This document shows positions 23,141 to 36,031 of a stretch of 64,000 nt of DNA, one piece after another; the stretch's first letter is position 1; every line of letters starts with the position of its first letter. Under the pieces are notes generated by a model, which did not search any database, was not told the DNA's origin, and worked only from the letters and a program-made list of their open reading frames with translations. The DNA is from Sipunculus nudus (taxonomy: Eukaryota; Annelida; Sipuncula; Golfingiida; Sipunculidae): contig CM049315.1 of the NCBI GenBank assembly GCA_026874595.1, positions 71,779,416 to 71,843,415 on the forward strand, written 5' to 3'. A program made the translations under genes and the position numbers.

Positions 23141-23531
23141 TTGATTGTAAATAATAATGTTACTTAGATAACTGGAAGAAAAAAAGACCGGATATTTATC
23201 GATTATTAAAGGATTATTTTGTGTGCCTTCCATACTACCGAGACATTTGCTGTATACATTTATACTTAAAACTTTTGTAGGAATAAATTCAGAAGGGCGC
23301 GTTCATCATCCTGAAAGGGTACGGTGACGGCCGCGTCGTTAACACTTGTTCGCTGGTTCATTTAAAATGTTGTTCGCTTCTTTGTGTCCCGTCTTTCTGG
23401 TATCTCTGACAGGATAAGAATACTTCTTTTCTGGATTATATGACTCAAGTGTATGTACATACACAATAGTTTTTGATCGATTAAGAAAGAAAACCAACAA
23501 CTATGGATATAATTGATTAACTGGCACACCA

Positions 23532-23565
<34 letters not shown>

Positions 23566-23567
<2 letters not shown>

Positions 23568-25200
23568 AAACTCTTTTATATGTTCATTGGTGGTACAAAT
23601 AATTTAATATTTTGCATGAAAAATGATTTAACAGCCATTTTTTTCTTTTGATGGTTTCCATCGAGGCAAAATAGATGAATAATTTGCTGGAATTACTTTT
23701 ATAACGATCGGGTGTCATTAGCCACCCTCTTGTGAATAAGCTGATAAGTCACGCATTATTATACCCGGTAGAGGAATAAAGTCTGCTTTATAACAAGCGT
23801 CAGATCTGGTACCGACCAAATTACACAATAAACTAAGCCCCTTAAATCTATTTCCAATATATACAATTACCAAAGTAAGCAAACAGTCTAAACAATATAA
23901 AAACACAATTTGTAATGTTAATAACGTACTTACTCATATATAAGTACTAATCCCATTAGATACACGCGCTGTCATGTACATGTACTAGCTCCTTTGCCCA
24001 GCTGCTATATCTGAGTTGTGTACACGAAAACTACTTACTTGACAGTAGCCAGTGGCGTTGTTGTACAAACCCTATATAACCATTTACTGTTGGATCGGCA
24101 TGACAGGGATTAAGTGTGTGCAAACATGTTCTGCGCGCCGTGTGTTATGTACCTGGGCCGTTGGTAATGTGCTGGCCTCCATTAAGTTCGACCTTTGGTT
24201 TGACTGCGTTGTTTGGTCCTCGCCGTTACCTTTAGTGATATATGATAACTTGAATAGGGGTTTGTATTGGGGCGCGGGTTATACACATAGAGTGTGTCCC
24301 AACCAAAATATTTTCCCAATAAACTAGACAAATGTCCACAGAACTAATAGGTCATTTCATAATTCTCTTAATTAGGTATTCTATTTAATTAAACCTCGCC
24401 CAATAGGAAGGATAGGCTAATATGGGTTAATGAGTATATGTCTATATCGATACCTGACTCATTCTATTTTGTGTGAACGGCCTTTCCTTGCCCCCCCCCC
24501 CAGTTCTAGTGTAAAATGATCAATTTCAATTTTTTCTTTTTTATTTTTATTTCTTCTACCCCTAGTTGCTCAAGATCTCCGAAATGACTGATATTCCAAA
24601 ACTGACCTTTAAGTACACTATTAGTCCAAGGTGACAGATTTGCACCTGATATTTATTTTTGACCTAGACCTGTTTTCCGAGGTCGTGCGCTCCATAGACG
24701 GTTCCCCATTTTCGCTCAGTTGCGGGCGTCGGGGAAGGCGTTCAGTGATCGCTCTGCAATTTCAAACATCTAGTTTTATTTCTATACATTGTCAGTAAGC
24801 TATTGTAGTTGTGGTAACATTAAAGCCATTTAGCATAAGAAAAAATCTAAATGTGATGAGCAGTCCACTTTCCAGCTGATGTGTCACCTAAATTGACAAA
24901 GAGGGTAAATGAAAACTGTATATGGACATTAAAGTAGAAACTTGCTGGAGAACTAGTTTTTTCTTTTTATTTTAATGAGGATAATAAAAGCACTTCTGTA
25001 ACGTTATAGACCTTTATGTATAAAGATCTTTAACTTATTTATATAAATAAAATTATAAAATGAAATGTAATCTTAATCAAATCCCTTTTTCAGTAATAGA
25101 ACATTAAGACTCACAAACAGCGATCAGACACACACTGTTGACGTCTTGCATGTAATGGTCAGTCTTCACGTTATAATATACATGAACTTTCTATCAGTGA
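23566..25200. other. Intergenic stretch
   Basis: No supported gene. Minus-strand GTAAGT donors occur near 23934 and 24036 and could be splice sites of a long minus-strand transcript, but no matching exons were established. A C-tract sits at about 24490. Confidence 0.35.
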
Positions 25201-25205
25201 TACAG

Positions 25206-25680
25206 GCCACAAGTCCGGACTTTGGGAACTCGGACTTGGACCGAGGGTACTGGACTCGGACTTGGACTCGGAATATCAGGCCAAGTCCATCTGGAGTCCA
25301 ATGGAAATAAACTCTGTTACATATTATAAAGACTTATACACGTGTGTGAACCAGAGTTAATAACATAATACAAAATAATAACACTATATATACCTAGCAT
25401 TTCTGAGTATCGGTAACTATAAATGTAATTAACTATTATAGTAAAAGCATACATTTCTGAACTAACTTAAAAATGTACATGAATATTTGAAACATCCATT
25501 TTATGTTGTTTTTCACGGGTATTTGTAATGGTATCGGACTCGGACTTCGATTCAGGTTCCAAATAACTCGGAGGAAGGTGGACTTGCACTCGAACCTCAG
25601 GGTTTCGGACTTGGACCTGAACTCAAATGGCCTGGACTCGGAACTGCCCTCAGACTCGGATGGGGTGGACGCGACAGCAT
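25206..25680. repeat. GGACTCGGACTT-type degenerate repeat
   Basis: Two clusters (25206-25300 and 25528-25675) are built from loosely repeated GGACTCGGACTTGGAC-like words, separated by unique AT-rich DNA. The open frames on both strands (82 and 118 codons) derive from this Ser/Asp/Leu-coding repetition and are not supported as genes. Confidence 0.6.
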
Positions 25681-26699
25681 CCATGGATAGAACTCATGAT
25701 ATCCATGGACAGAACTCCATGCAGCTGTTCTTTGAAGGGATGTTATACTTCCGGATGGAACTGAATCTATCACCTCATTCTTATGGTCGGGTGAGAGTGT
25801 GTTATTATAAACTGATGGGTTTTAATGAAATTTTAAAACTGCGCAGACGTGTTATTTAGCGTTCCCCGTCAGCATGAAAGAAGGCCTACATAATACCCCT
25901 GTAAAGAAGGTGATGGCAAAGAAAGGCGACTCTTCCAGGTCAGAGGCCTCAAGTTTGTATATATATAACTTATTTGTATAACATGAATATTATTAATGGA
26001 CTATGAATGAATATATAACCAAATATATATAATTATTACAAAAAATGTTAAAAAGATGATTGTTCATACCAATACCAAGAACATATAAAGTAGAGCCTTC
26101 ATATGCAAGATCGATCAAATTTAATTATTCGCTTAATGGCATAAAGTGAATTTTTTAGTCTATGACGGACAAAAATAAATTTTTTTACAAATGCTCAAAT
26201 CCAGAATTATAAGTGCACATTGTACATTTACATTGTCCATGCACAAATAGGGGTCAACTGCACATGTTAAAATACCCGAATTGGTTTTAACAACAGTTGT
26301 ACTATACAAAGTATTATGTACAAAGACTGGCGACACTCAAACATCATAAACGTTTTTATTGCACCGACTTGTTTTCTATTGACGTCTCCTTCTGTCAATA
26401 AATCTATCCAGCACCTTGCACAAGTTATAAAAAGAAAGGTCGTCTCCTTGCTTTATTTATTTCCGTAGAATGACAAAGTCCATATCGGTTTGCGCACCTG
26501 TTGTCAATTAAGCACTTATGTTTTCAGATTGTACACAGGTGCTAGGGTGGAAATGTCCATTTAAAACAAAGACGAACAACTGGTACATGTATCATTCAGC
26601 ATAAGCTGCTAGGGGTATATATGCTCACTGAATAAAGATAAGATATGCAAATAAGGAAAAGATTTCACGAGTTGCTATGTACGATTGCTGGTCTGAACT
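25681..26699. other. Intergenic stretch
   Basis: No gene or repeat recognised. Confidence 0.4.
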
Positions 26700-26990
26700 C
26701 CATGTTGACTGGGCGCAGTTAGGTGGGTCACAGGGGGCAGGTCCCCCTCCACATTAACAACAGGGGGGACATACCATGTTATGCCCCCTTCAATTCTGCT
26801 AAGTAAATGAGTGTACTTTTGTTATAACATAGAGTCTTTAACTAGAATTAGTAAAAAATTAAAGTTGTTAACAACTATTTTTCACAGTGTCGCAAATTTC
26901 CTGAAATACCAATGAAATGCAGTATTTCAGAAATGAATAAAACAGCAGAATGACTGACAATATGATATGATTCCCCCCGTTTCCCCGACA
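26700..26990. repeat. Dispersed repeat shared with 44320-44580
   Basis: The order GCAGTTAGGTGGG, C/G runs, GGACATACCATGTTATG, a TTTTTCACAGTGTCGCAAA phrase, CTTTCAGAAAT-like text and a closing GACACTGTGG is mirrored at 44320-44580 (GCAGTTGGGTGGGG, GGACATACTATATTA, TGTGTCACAGTTTCCTCAAA, CTTTCAGAAATACC). Similarity is moderate, so the two are old copies of one family. Confidence 0.45.
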
Positions 26991-27970
26991 CTGTGGTAAT
27001 CAAGCATTAAACGCTAAAATTAAAATAATAGATTAGATTTTAAAAAAAGCATAATAAGTTATTGTTGGTTTGTGAATCAATAGTCTTTCCTCTAATTTTA
27101 TTCTCAGATTGCTTTTATATTGCGTAAATATTGTTTGAACATTTCAGAAATTCCTATACCGCAGAAGGGGTACTCCGCCCCCTCCCCTACTGCGATTGGA
27201 AATTGCGCCCCTATGATGTTATGCTCTTAGTTATAGTCGCCGGAGGTCGGTCTTACTGCTTGTTACTCGGGCAGCAGAAATCAAAGCAAGTGCCTTCCTC
27301 AGACAGCGCTTCAAGTGCATGGCACGTCACTCAAAGAACACCTTAGAACGCTGGAAATAATGCACAGGTGATCCAGATAAATGAGCGCTCTGGTGGTGTG
27401 CTCGTTGTGATTACGTAGACATTAACTAGGGAGGTTGCTAGGAGAGAAAGGCGGAACACAGCTCGGAAACAGTGGACCTATAATACATGAAGATCTGTGA
27501 CTGACATACTGAGGTGCAATCGTTTATAAAGTAATACATCAAATGCAGTAGAGCCAAGATCATCGTCTCAGCATCACTACAGACAAACAGCATGCTGGGA
27601 TTTTCGATCTTTTGAATAAATATCCATAAGTTACCCTTAAGAATATAAAATATTTTAAATTTAATTCGGATTACCAGAGGTGTAATGTAGTAAATTTTAT
27701 AATGGCCACAAGGTTCCCTGGTACTAGTATTATATTGAATGAACATTGGAGGAACGGAACATATTATCTTCAGCACAGCATGACAGTTCTGCGTAATGGC
27801 CGGTTTCAAGAAGGCCCTAGTTTAAAAGAGTTCGCTGCATCCCAGAAATTCCCGTCAGTTAGATGCTATTACTTTTTTTTAAAAGCCAAATATGTTATTT
27901 TAAAACACAGCTCCTCAGGATGTCAAAAACATGGAATCAGCAATTTTATCATATAACCTTAAATGCCACA
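26991..27970. other. Intergenic stretch
   Basis: No supported gene. A moderately GC-rich island at 27160-27340 has a 71-codon open frame, but there are no splice or start signals that argue for it. Confidence 0.35.
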
Positions 27971-27973
27971 ATA

Positions 27974-28582
27974 TTAAGGTAGCGCATGCAACTGTAAAAA
28001 AACTCTCTACATTTAAAATCAAAGCAAAAGTTGTTTAAATTCTAGATTAGACCAATAAGGTATACATTATTTTAAATCTGGTATAGTGTTCTTTCTTATG
28101 TTGTAAATATTTTTAAGAAATTCCTCTTTTCCTATGATATTTTAACATTTTATATATATTTTTAAAAAAATTAGACAGTACTCTATTTTAAGCACCCAGT
28201 AGGAGAACCCATTTTTGTGGGCTAATTTTAATTTACATGGCAATATCTCAAAAGTGTATTTTTCCTCTATAATGTCTCTATCAAACTTAATCTGAAATTT
28301 TAAATTTCATGTTTCTAAATGAAAGACACAGCTGAGGGGAAAATATTTTGAGATTCTGTCATGCAGTGTACTATTAGTCCACTAATAAATTGAAATAATG
28401 TACTTTTAATAATTTTTTTTAAATGTTACAAATGCATATTAACATGAATGGAAACTATGTATAGTTTTAGAAAGAACTCTGTATTAGGCTTAAATAATGT
28501 ATACTTTATAATGACTTTAAAATTACTTTTTGATTGATTTCAGATATAGGGGTATATATGTTTACCAATCGTGCTACCTTAA
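27974..28582. mobile_element. MITE with TTAA target duplication
   Basis: TTAA at 27974-27977 and 28579-28582 flank inverted ends: GGTAGCGC on the left and, read inward from the right, GGTAGCAC. The 601-bp interior is AT-rich and non-coding. It is a different family from the TTAA element at 11898, because neither ends nor interior match. Confidence 0.65.
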
Positions 28583-28765
28583 AATAAACGGAGTCTGTTA
28601 AGAGCAAGGTCAATAGCAAAACTTACCTAACTGTATATATACAAAAACACACTGTATCAAAACTGACTATAGCTATCAGTTTAACAACGAAGAACTGAAA
28701 ATAATTGTCAACGAGGAAAACAAGATATTCAATTAACAATATTGCGAAAAAACAAGCTTACTTAC

Positions 28766-28960
28766 CTAAAGTCAGATCTTCAAATTACACACACGGATGC
28801 TCACAGTCATATAATATGTTGTCTTCTGGAATGAGAGCTTGAAACTGCCGGCTTGGATGTTAGGGGTGTGTTTTGGCTGTTTGGTTCTCCGAGTAACGCT
28901 GCTATGTTTCCCCGGTCTCTAATAAACCACGCGCCGGTATTACAACCCGGTCCACGGGGA
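28766..28960 (-). promoter_or_regulatory. Candidate minus-strand first exon and promoter area
   Basis: A very strong donor, CTTTAG/GTAAGTAAG, lies on the minus strand with its last exon base at 28766. Upstream of it (28800-28960 on the plus axis) the sequence becomes richer in G+C and CpG than its surroundings. No open frame begins here, so it would be an untranslated exon; a second GTAAGT donor sits near 28625. It could belong to the coiled-coil gene at 17580, 11 kb away, but this is only inference. Confidence 0.3.
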
Positions 28961-29959
28961 ATTAGCAAACCCCTGCTTTCGTCATAGAGGGATAATGAAA
29001 CAGAATCATTGCATGCTTAGTACCATTGCGCAGCATCGAGTACAGCACATGAATAATTAATCTGTGACAGCGTTGAGAGCTGTTATCAGTATTGTGGCTT
29101 GCCAGGTGGGAGCAATGAGTCAGCATTTTCATTAATGGTGCCTATATTTGAATTATCACATACGGAATGGTGGTATTTTATGTTTAATCAATACAGAATT
29201 AATAGGGCTCTTACATGATATTGATTCTCTCGGGAAATTGTTCCGGGGACAAATTTACATACCATAATGATTATTTATTTAAGCTGTTGTAACACCGTGT
29301 ACCTTACATTTGAAATACTTAATATTCTACCTGCGGATAGCGTGATGGAGGGGTTATATCTGTCAGCTATTAGGTCTAGTGTTCGTGAATGTCAAGGAAG
29401 TTGGTGACAGCGGCTATCCATGCATCCTTCTTTCATAATTCAGGTTTACCAATATGTACACAGATGCATGGTCAACTTCACCCTTCCGCCAGAGGTCATT
29501 TCTACTCATAAGTATCAAGGGCGTGCGTAGGATTTTAGCATAGGGGGGCTCACAACGGCAAAAAGTGGATAAGCCTACAGATTTTCCACACCTCCGAGAG
29601 GTGACCCCCCACCCTGCGGCCTCAACAGTCGCGCTATAATCTATATACGCTTCCCCTCCCTCCCCTTTTGGATTCTGGATCCACCACAGATGGCATTATT
29701 CATATTGAGAAATTGTGTGTGTGTGCGTGCGTGTGTGTGTGTGTGGGTGATTGGCTGGATGTGTGATTGGCTCCCCCCCCCCCACACACACACACATTGC
29801 AACTGAAAATTTTGCCCCTGCTATACTATGAATCAACTTTGCCTATAAACCAGGTAAAAAAACTTACCCTCTCTGAGACTGTGTGAACAAGACTGTTATC
29901 TTGTTTTTTTTGACAGTCTATACTTCTCAATCAATACATATATTAGGCTGTAAACAGGA

Positions 29960-29960
<1 letters not shown>
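28961..29960. other. Intergenic stretch with repeat fragments
   Basis: AGGGCGTGCGTAGGATTTTAG at 29519 resembles the end of GGGCGTAG-type MITEs (compare 14123), followed by C-rich text and a GT-rich run (29710-29748) and CA run (29780-29797). No second inverted end was found. Confidence 0.4.

Positions 29961-29961
<1 letters not shown>

Positions 29962-30015
<54 letters not shown>
29962..30015. repeat. (AT)n microsatellite
   Basis: AT dinucleotide run of about 54 bp. Confidence 0.95.
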
Positions 30016-30019
<4 letters not shown>

Positions 30020-31600
30020 ACTTAATCCCCTATGCTAAACTGAAAAAAATCATATGGAGGTCCTAGCAGGGTTCCCTAAAACCTCAAGGCACGCAGCCTA
30101 CAAGAGGTAACACACACTACAGTCTGTGCCTCCCATGCTATATGCACTATCAACAACAACACTACCACAACAACGACAAAACCAATTGAAACCTGGAAGA
30201 ATAAAAAGATAGTTACTGGAATATAATAAGGGGTTAAAAGAGTTAAAATAGTGGGGCCGCAGTCAAGGCGAGTGCAGATGTGTCATATTGTTACATACTC
30301 TGACAGGTGTTAGATCAGCTGTGGAAGCTGTATCCATGACTACTGTGAAGCTATATGAGTTCGTGATAAGTTGATAATCGACAATATTTATATAGCATGC
30401 ATGTATAGAGAGCACGGGATTTATAAACAAAGTGAGGCGACCCCCGACCCATCCACGTGCACACAAAGAAAAGCACCCAGATAAATTAAAAAAAAAAATA
30501 AAATGTAAAATGTAAAATTAATGCAAATAAATATTGATTTTGATATATTTATTCCATTCTCAGAATTGTTGTACTTAATATAAGATTTACCATTCTGTTA
30601 TATATGTATACGGTATCTTATACCCTAACTATTGTGTGCCATCACTCAGGAATTTCTACATGTATTCTAATGGGCCTTAAGAACTCCTGGCCCGTCCAGT
30701 TAAAACCTATATTAACTAGCTATTGCTATTTAAGACAAATTAGAGACTTAAATTTGAGATTTTATCGGCAAGCCTGTTCTTGTGCCCTTGGAAACTCCTG
30801 GGCCCCGAGTCCCCATAGGCCCTTCCTATAACTTATAATTAAAACTATAGCTAACACCAAAGAGAAAAAGGAAAGTTCTGCATTAACAAACATTTAACTG
30901 GGCGGGCCTTATAGGAGACAAAGCCTGAGCCGGGCCCCTTTGAGTCGTCCTGATGACAGCTATATAAACGAAAAGTTAGTATAACAGCCAAAAGAGATTT
31001 TCTAAATTTCAAGTATTTTGTAGTGTTCTTCACCTAAGGAACTCCAGGCCCCATTGGATTACTATTAGAAACTCTATTATGTTTCGTTAGACACGTGACA
31101 TTAATCATTCCTAGGCTAAACTAAAATAAAGTGAGACTTCTACATTTTCCAACATTTCATTGGGGCTTATAGGTCATTCCTGGCCGTTACGGGTCCCTTA
31201 ATTTAGATCCTCAATTTTGATTAAAAATTCCATATACATGCTTCTCAAATGACAAACGGGATGCGTATATTACTCTTGCCCTATAAATAGGACACCCCTG
31301 ACGGCCCGGACCCTCGCGGGATCTCCTAACTAAAATTTGTATAAGCTAAAATAAAAACTAACTAGGACTTCTACATTTTCATATGTTATCCGATATACAT
31401 TTACTAAATTGAAACAGATGTATCTAGAGCCTTATGAATACAACTTAATTTGTGAGCTTATTTTGCAATAAGTTTAGGCACGCCCTGACAATTTACGGGG
31501 GGGGGGGGGGGGGGGTTCCTATGGGCATTGACGCTCAACTGAATTAAACGGACCTTGAACAATGGGTTAAATGACTCGGAAAAAGTGCTCAGAATCATGC
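30016..31600. other. Intergenic stretch, possible degenerate tandem repeat at 30660-31400
   Basis: Phrases such as AACTCCTGG(GC)CC, GGGCCTTATAGG and GACTTCTACATTTTC recur at irregular intervals of roughly 200-300 bp (30680, 30790, 31030; 31135, 31365). This suggests an old, decayed tandem array. A G-tract of about 18 lies at 31497-31515. Confidence 0.3.
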
Positions 31601-31619
31601 ATTTTGCCGTTATTCCTTA

Positions 31620-32431
31620 TACAAATAGGTTGCAGTGGCCTTATTTAGGCTTTCCAAGAAGATGCAAAGTTAGAAGTTTCTTCGTCCAGCTGCTACGATT
31701 TGTGCCCCTCTGACTAATAGTGCGCTAAAATCATGTTCTTTCGCATAGCTCACAGAATATAGGTCACCATGACCTAGTATCAGGTTTCCAAATAGATTTG
31801 ACCAGGAAACCCCCCCCCCCCCCCCTGAATGCCATATTAGAAGATTCCAGGCGAAATGGATACAATTTGCGACCCGTCGACTCACTTGGTGCTCAAAATA
31901 ATGTTTTCTTCCCGTAGTTCGAAAAATATTGGTCAACATGACCTTCAGGTTTCCAGGGAAATTTGTTTAACAAATCTCTAGATATGCAGTTATAAGTATC
32001 TAGGTCAAAAGGTTATGATTTGTGCCCTGTTAACGGACGAACTGCTTCATCTGAAAGTCTCAAAATAGGGAAAATAATGTGTAAAAATTAGTAAAAATAC
32101 AGGTTGCAGCCCTCAGGAAATGATGAAACACTCCATGATCAATATACTTGGAAAGAACCATGGCGATAAATGCATTAGTTATTCAGATATCTGAGCTTTT
32201 GTATAAATTTCCAGTTATCCTGGCGGGTACTTTCGAGCCCCATAGCTCGAAGGATATAGGTTACAGTAACCTAATTTCAAGTTTCTAAGGAGATTTTCAA
32301 GGACCTCCATGGATCAAGGTGTTCAGTTAGTAGTTTCTAGGTCCAGCGGTTACGATTTGTGCCCTTTTAACGGACGACTGCACGCCCAGTGATCACAAAG
32401 AGTGATCGCTAGAGCTAGACGACTTTCAGGT
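31620..32431 (-). mobile_element. Helitron-like family 1, reverse-oriented 5' portion
   Basis: Read on the minus strand from 32431: CTGAAAGTCGTCTAGCTCTA, GCGATCACTCTTTG, then GGGCACAAATCGTAACCGCT and several units with phrases such as TAGGTCACTGTAACC-like text and GGGCACAAATCGTAGC (near 31700, 31880, 32020, 32350). This is the 5' end and internal units of the family seen at 46611. The 3' terminus was not found. Confidence 0.65.
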
Positions 32432-32998
32432 TGCTATGTTAAAAATGAACCTTTTCCAGTTAGACTCTGTGGGACGGTCGGGACTTCTTGTCTCAACTGT
32501 CAAACATTAAATTCAAAATTTGTTACATTTCAAGGAAATATCTGTTTACATTTCTCATGCGCTTGTTACGGAATATTACTTGTTCCTTGAAGTCATTACC
32601 ATAAAACACCCATGCTTATGTAATTTGCCTGGAAATAATTCTTATCCAATATATATAAATTCACTACCTCCTTCACTGCAGTTATACCTATACGCCACTG
32701 GTATTTTTAGAAGCCCCAGTGCCATTTGGGCTACAGATTTTTAACCCCACAAACAATAACCAGCAGAGTCGTACTCGTATGAGTCCGATTATGCGCACTG
32801 TGGACCAACTTTAAAATAAAATCCTACTCTTGTTGATGTATGCGGCCCGAGAACACATGCCACATGCTTTCTGTCACGTGATGGGGGCAGTGAGCCGAGA
32901 ACAGAGACAGGACCTTATTTCATCTTTGATTATATTTTAAAATGACAGAACTTATTTATTATCGCATTAATAAAATTCTGTTTCTGCCGTTGCAGAAA
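32432..32998. other. Intergenic stretch
   Basis: No gene or repeat recognised. Confidence 0.4.
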
Positions 32999-33117
32999 TA
33001 CAATGCAATCTCGCTAACAAGACCACCAGCATTAGTCATGCCGGGTATAAAAAAGTGATCGTCTTAAAGCAGGGTGGTCGTGTTAGTGGGTTGGTCGTCA
33101 AGCGATATTTCACTGTA
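32999..33117. mobile_element. pogo/Tigger-like MITE with TA duplication
   Basis: A 115-bp element, 33001-33115, has inverted ends CAATGCAATCTCGCTAACAA and, inward from the right, CAGTGAAATATCGCTTGACG. TA flanks both sides (32999-33000 and 33116-33117). GACCACC/GGTGGTCG wording and the TA duplication point to the pogo/Tigger branch of Tc1/mariner elements. Confidence 0.8.
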
Positions 33118-33798
33118 TAATATTTATATATATATAGATACGGATAAATAATTCCTTCTTAGAGTTTCTTTTCTGTGAATGGCCTCTCTGCAGAGTGATA
33201 ATAAACTCTTAAGTGTCACAAAGTGCTTTTTGGTCCACAATAAATCACACAACTTCTGGAATATAGTTGTTTTAAATGATACATAGTAGCTGCATATGTA
33301 ACGGGAACGGCCTAACAGCGCCATCTGCACGGGTTTCATTCAAAGATATAAAATGAATCTAATGAATCTCAGGTATAGACGCTTAAAATTTCATTGTCCA
33401 TAATTATAGATGAGTGTTTATTTAAAATTAAAGTAAAACAAATTCAAACATTTGAATTCTCAGCTTAATTACTCGATTGGTGATTTTGAGACACAGAGGA
33501 CCTAGAAATGCAGACGTTGTCATGGGAACACGGTAGGCGACGTTTGTCATGAAGATTACCCTTAGGCGATAACTTTATAATTTAGTTAGAGTATCACATG
33601 ATTTGTAGAATTAAATTGAGCGGTTAAATAGAATTAACGTGTACATTGAGCGGTTAAATAGAATTTACGTGCAAAAAAATGTATAATTAAAAAATAATTA
33701 TAACTTAAATGTCCGAATGATCGTATGCGTTTTATATGCCGTTTATAAAGCATAAGGGGGACCAGTGGCGTATCCATGATTTGAAAATATATATATAT
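33118..33798. other. Intergenic stretch
   Basis: No gene seen. A 24-bp direct duplication of the text GAGCGGTTAAATAGAATT occurs at 33619 and 33646. ACCAGTGGCGTATCCATGA at 33761 resembles a GGGCGTAG-type MITE end. Confidence 0.4.
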
Positions 33799-34982
33799 AC
33801 TAACTTGATATTTCTTTGCACCCGCCGTATCCCCAGACAATTAATCCCCCTTTAAGAATAGCCCCCCCCCCCATCTTCAACAGCAAATAATTTCAGACCA
33901 ATACCTTGAACCACTCCAGATACATGAGTAATTTTCACCCAAAGCACATGTACAGATGGACGCCATGGCAAAACGATTGCAGATAGCGCCACCAGTCTTG
34001 AATACAAGATGGATGAGTCCTGGATCTATAAATTTGCACAATTTCAGGCCAATAGCGCTATCACCCCTCAGAAAAGGACATAAATTTATTCTACAAAAAA
34101 GGGAAGGTAGGTGGCGCCACTGGTCTAGTTTATGAAAAAAATTTCCAAGATGGATGGACATGCTAAATTTAAGACCAATATCTTGAACCACTCCGGCGAT
34201 ATACGCATTTTTCACCCAAAGCACATTTACAGATGGACGCTACGGCAAAACGATTGCAGATGGCACCACCAGTCTTGAATTCAAGATGGAGGTATCCAAA
34301 ATAAATGGATATGCACAATTTCAGCCCAATCTGTGTATTAGTTTTAGCCTTATAATGCTCACAGTCCTGTCAAGTGGCAATGATGGGGTATTTAAAGGTG
34401 AAAAAAAACCCAAGAAAATGACAGGTGGCGCCACCTTTCTTCCGCAGAAGACAAATCGATCCAATATCTTCGATCAATTTTATTTTTTGGACCAATCCTT
34501 GCATCCCTTATTGAGATATTATTGATTTTGTGTGATTTTCACCATATATGGCAATATTCAAGGTCAAGGCCACTCTCATAGGAAAGATCATGACCCCAAT
34601 TTAAATATACATCATCCCATTACCCATGTGTATGTATATGCATTTAATTACAATGCTCACAGTACTGTTAAGTGGCAATGATTGAGGTATTAAACAGCAC
34701 AATAACAAGAATAGGATAATAGGTGGCGCCACCAGTTTCCGGTAAATGACAACACTATCCAAGATATTCGGTCAACTTGATTTTTGGATCAATCCATGGA
34801 AGATTTCTTAAGTAATTTAAGAATTTGTGTGATTTTTCCCCATAATAAACCTATTTAAGGTCAAGGTTACTCTCCTATTAAAGGTCATCACCCCAATTAA
34901 AAGAGGCTTCGTCCTCTCATCCATATCTATGCACATGTCAGGTTTGGTAAAGATCTGTAAAATATTTTTTTTGAGAAATCGC
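33799..34982 (-). mobile_element. Helitron-like family 2, reverse-oriented copy
   Basis: Reverse complement of the element at 62063-63371: on the minus strand, AAATATTTTACAGATCTTTA starts it near 34960, and GTCTGGGGATACGGCGGGTG with AAAGAAATATCAAG ends it near 33800. Tandem units of about 300 bp carry GGTGGCGCCACC or a one-base variant at 34110, 34424 and 34722. The hairpin and CCG head of the family are missing, so it is 5' truncated. Non-coding. Confidence 0.75.
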
Positions 34983-35760
34983 GTCCAAACGAAATCTCAG
35001 CGGCAGCTTCAGATTCTACTGATCTTCCTTAAAGCCCTAATAGGAAGCAAGCATATTTAAACTTGTTTGAACACGCTGCTAGGCGGTAAAATTGTCTCCA
35101 ATTAAACGTATTAAATATTGTTAGTTCGTGCATTATTATTATGATATTATTATGATTTGTGTATATATGATTTGTATCCAATTCAAGTTGTTAATTATGT
35201 TAACCGTGGGGCCCACATCTGTATTTAATGCATTATTTGAACATCCGGCCCGTTATCCGAATACAACTGACCATTGCATTTCTAACATTACCACATCCAC
35301 GTAAAGAGAAGCATGCAAGTATTTATTTACTTTACACACCATTTTTTATAGTCATATTAGTCAAACATTAAATAAAAGCAATTTTACAACCATAACACTT
35401 GCCAGTAGTTGACCAGCATAAGTGGTAGCAGAATAAAAGTGAGCGCGCCCTTTTGCGCCCCCTTGTGAATATACCCCTGGGGACAAGCAATAAGGAAAAA
35501 TTATTCCGAATAAACCATCAGGGGTTTGGTGGCAATTTCGAACTACATGTTACTCGCGGAATACCGTATTTCTTTTCGAGCTACGTAATGGACGATCGGG
35601 ACGTATTATTAAATTTATTGGTTTAATACATGTAACCTGTTTTTTAGGAAATGTGCGTGCTTTTTTTAAATTAATTTACTGGAGGGAAAGGTCAAATGAC
35701 ATCGGCATTAGTGACGACCGAATAGTTTCATTAAGAGCCCACAGGCGGCGCTAGGATAAA
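34983..35760. other. Intergenic stretch
   Basis: No gene recognised. It probably includes decayed 3' sequence of the transposase remnant just downstream. Confidence 0.3.
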
Positions 35761-35767
35761 CGAGGTG

Positions 35768-36031
35768 TGAACAGCTGAGGTCCGCTTCTCGTTTCTTTGA
35801 GTCAATGTTATCTGGCAACTTCTTTTCATATTCGACAAGTTTCTCTCTAATATTCTTGATATCGGTAATTGTGGATCTGCCGATGTTGAAATCCCTTATA
35901 TAAAGTATATTGAATACTTTGCATTTGTTTTAGAATTTTGCAGGTTAATTGTCACCAGGGTCGAGCTACTCAAGGATTGTCAGTTTTTCATAAAAGCGTA
36001 ACGCCGTCAATTTTCTCTTCTTTGATTCCAT
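35768..36031 (-). pseudogene. Decayed pogo/Tigger/jerky-type transposase, N-terminal part
   Basis: On the minus strand, from ATG at 36031-36029, the frame reads MESKKRKLTALRFYEKLTIL, then after three stop codons (the first a TAG at 35968-35966) it resumes without a frame change as DFNIGRSTITDIKNIREKL and on to about 35768. This is the pattern of the N-terminal helix-turn-helix of CENP-B/pogo/Tigger/jerky transposases, which commonly have a KRK-rich start, an EKL..I..L helix, and an F.(I/V)G(R/K)ST(I/V).DI recognition helix. The catalytic DDE part was not found. Stops make it a dead copy; constant frame shows decay mainly by substitution. Confidence 0.6.

Noticed and set aside
25436-25859. Serine/aspartate-rich 82- and 118-codon frames
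   Set aside because: Produced by degenerate GGACTCGGACTT repetition; open on both strands and without splice or start support.
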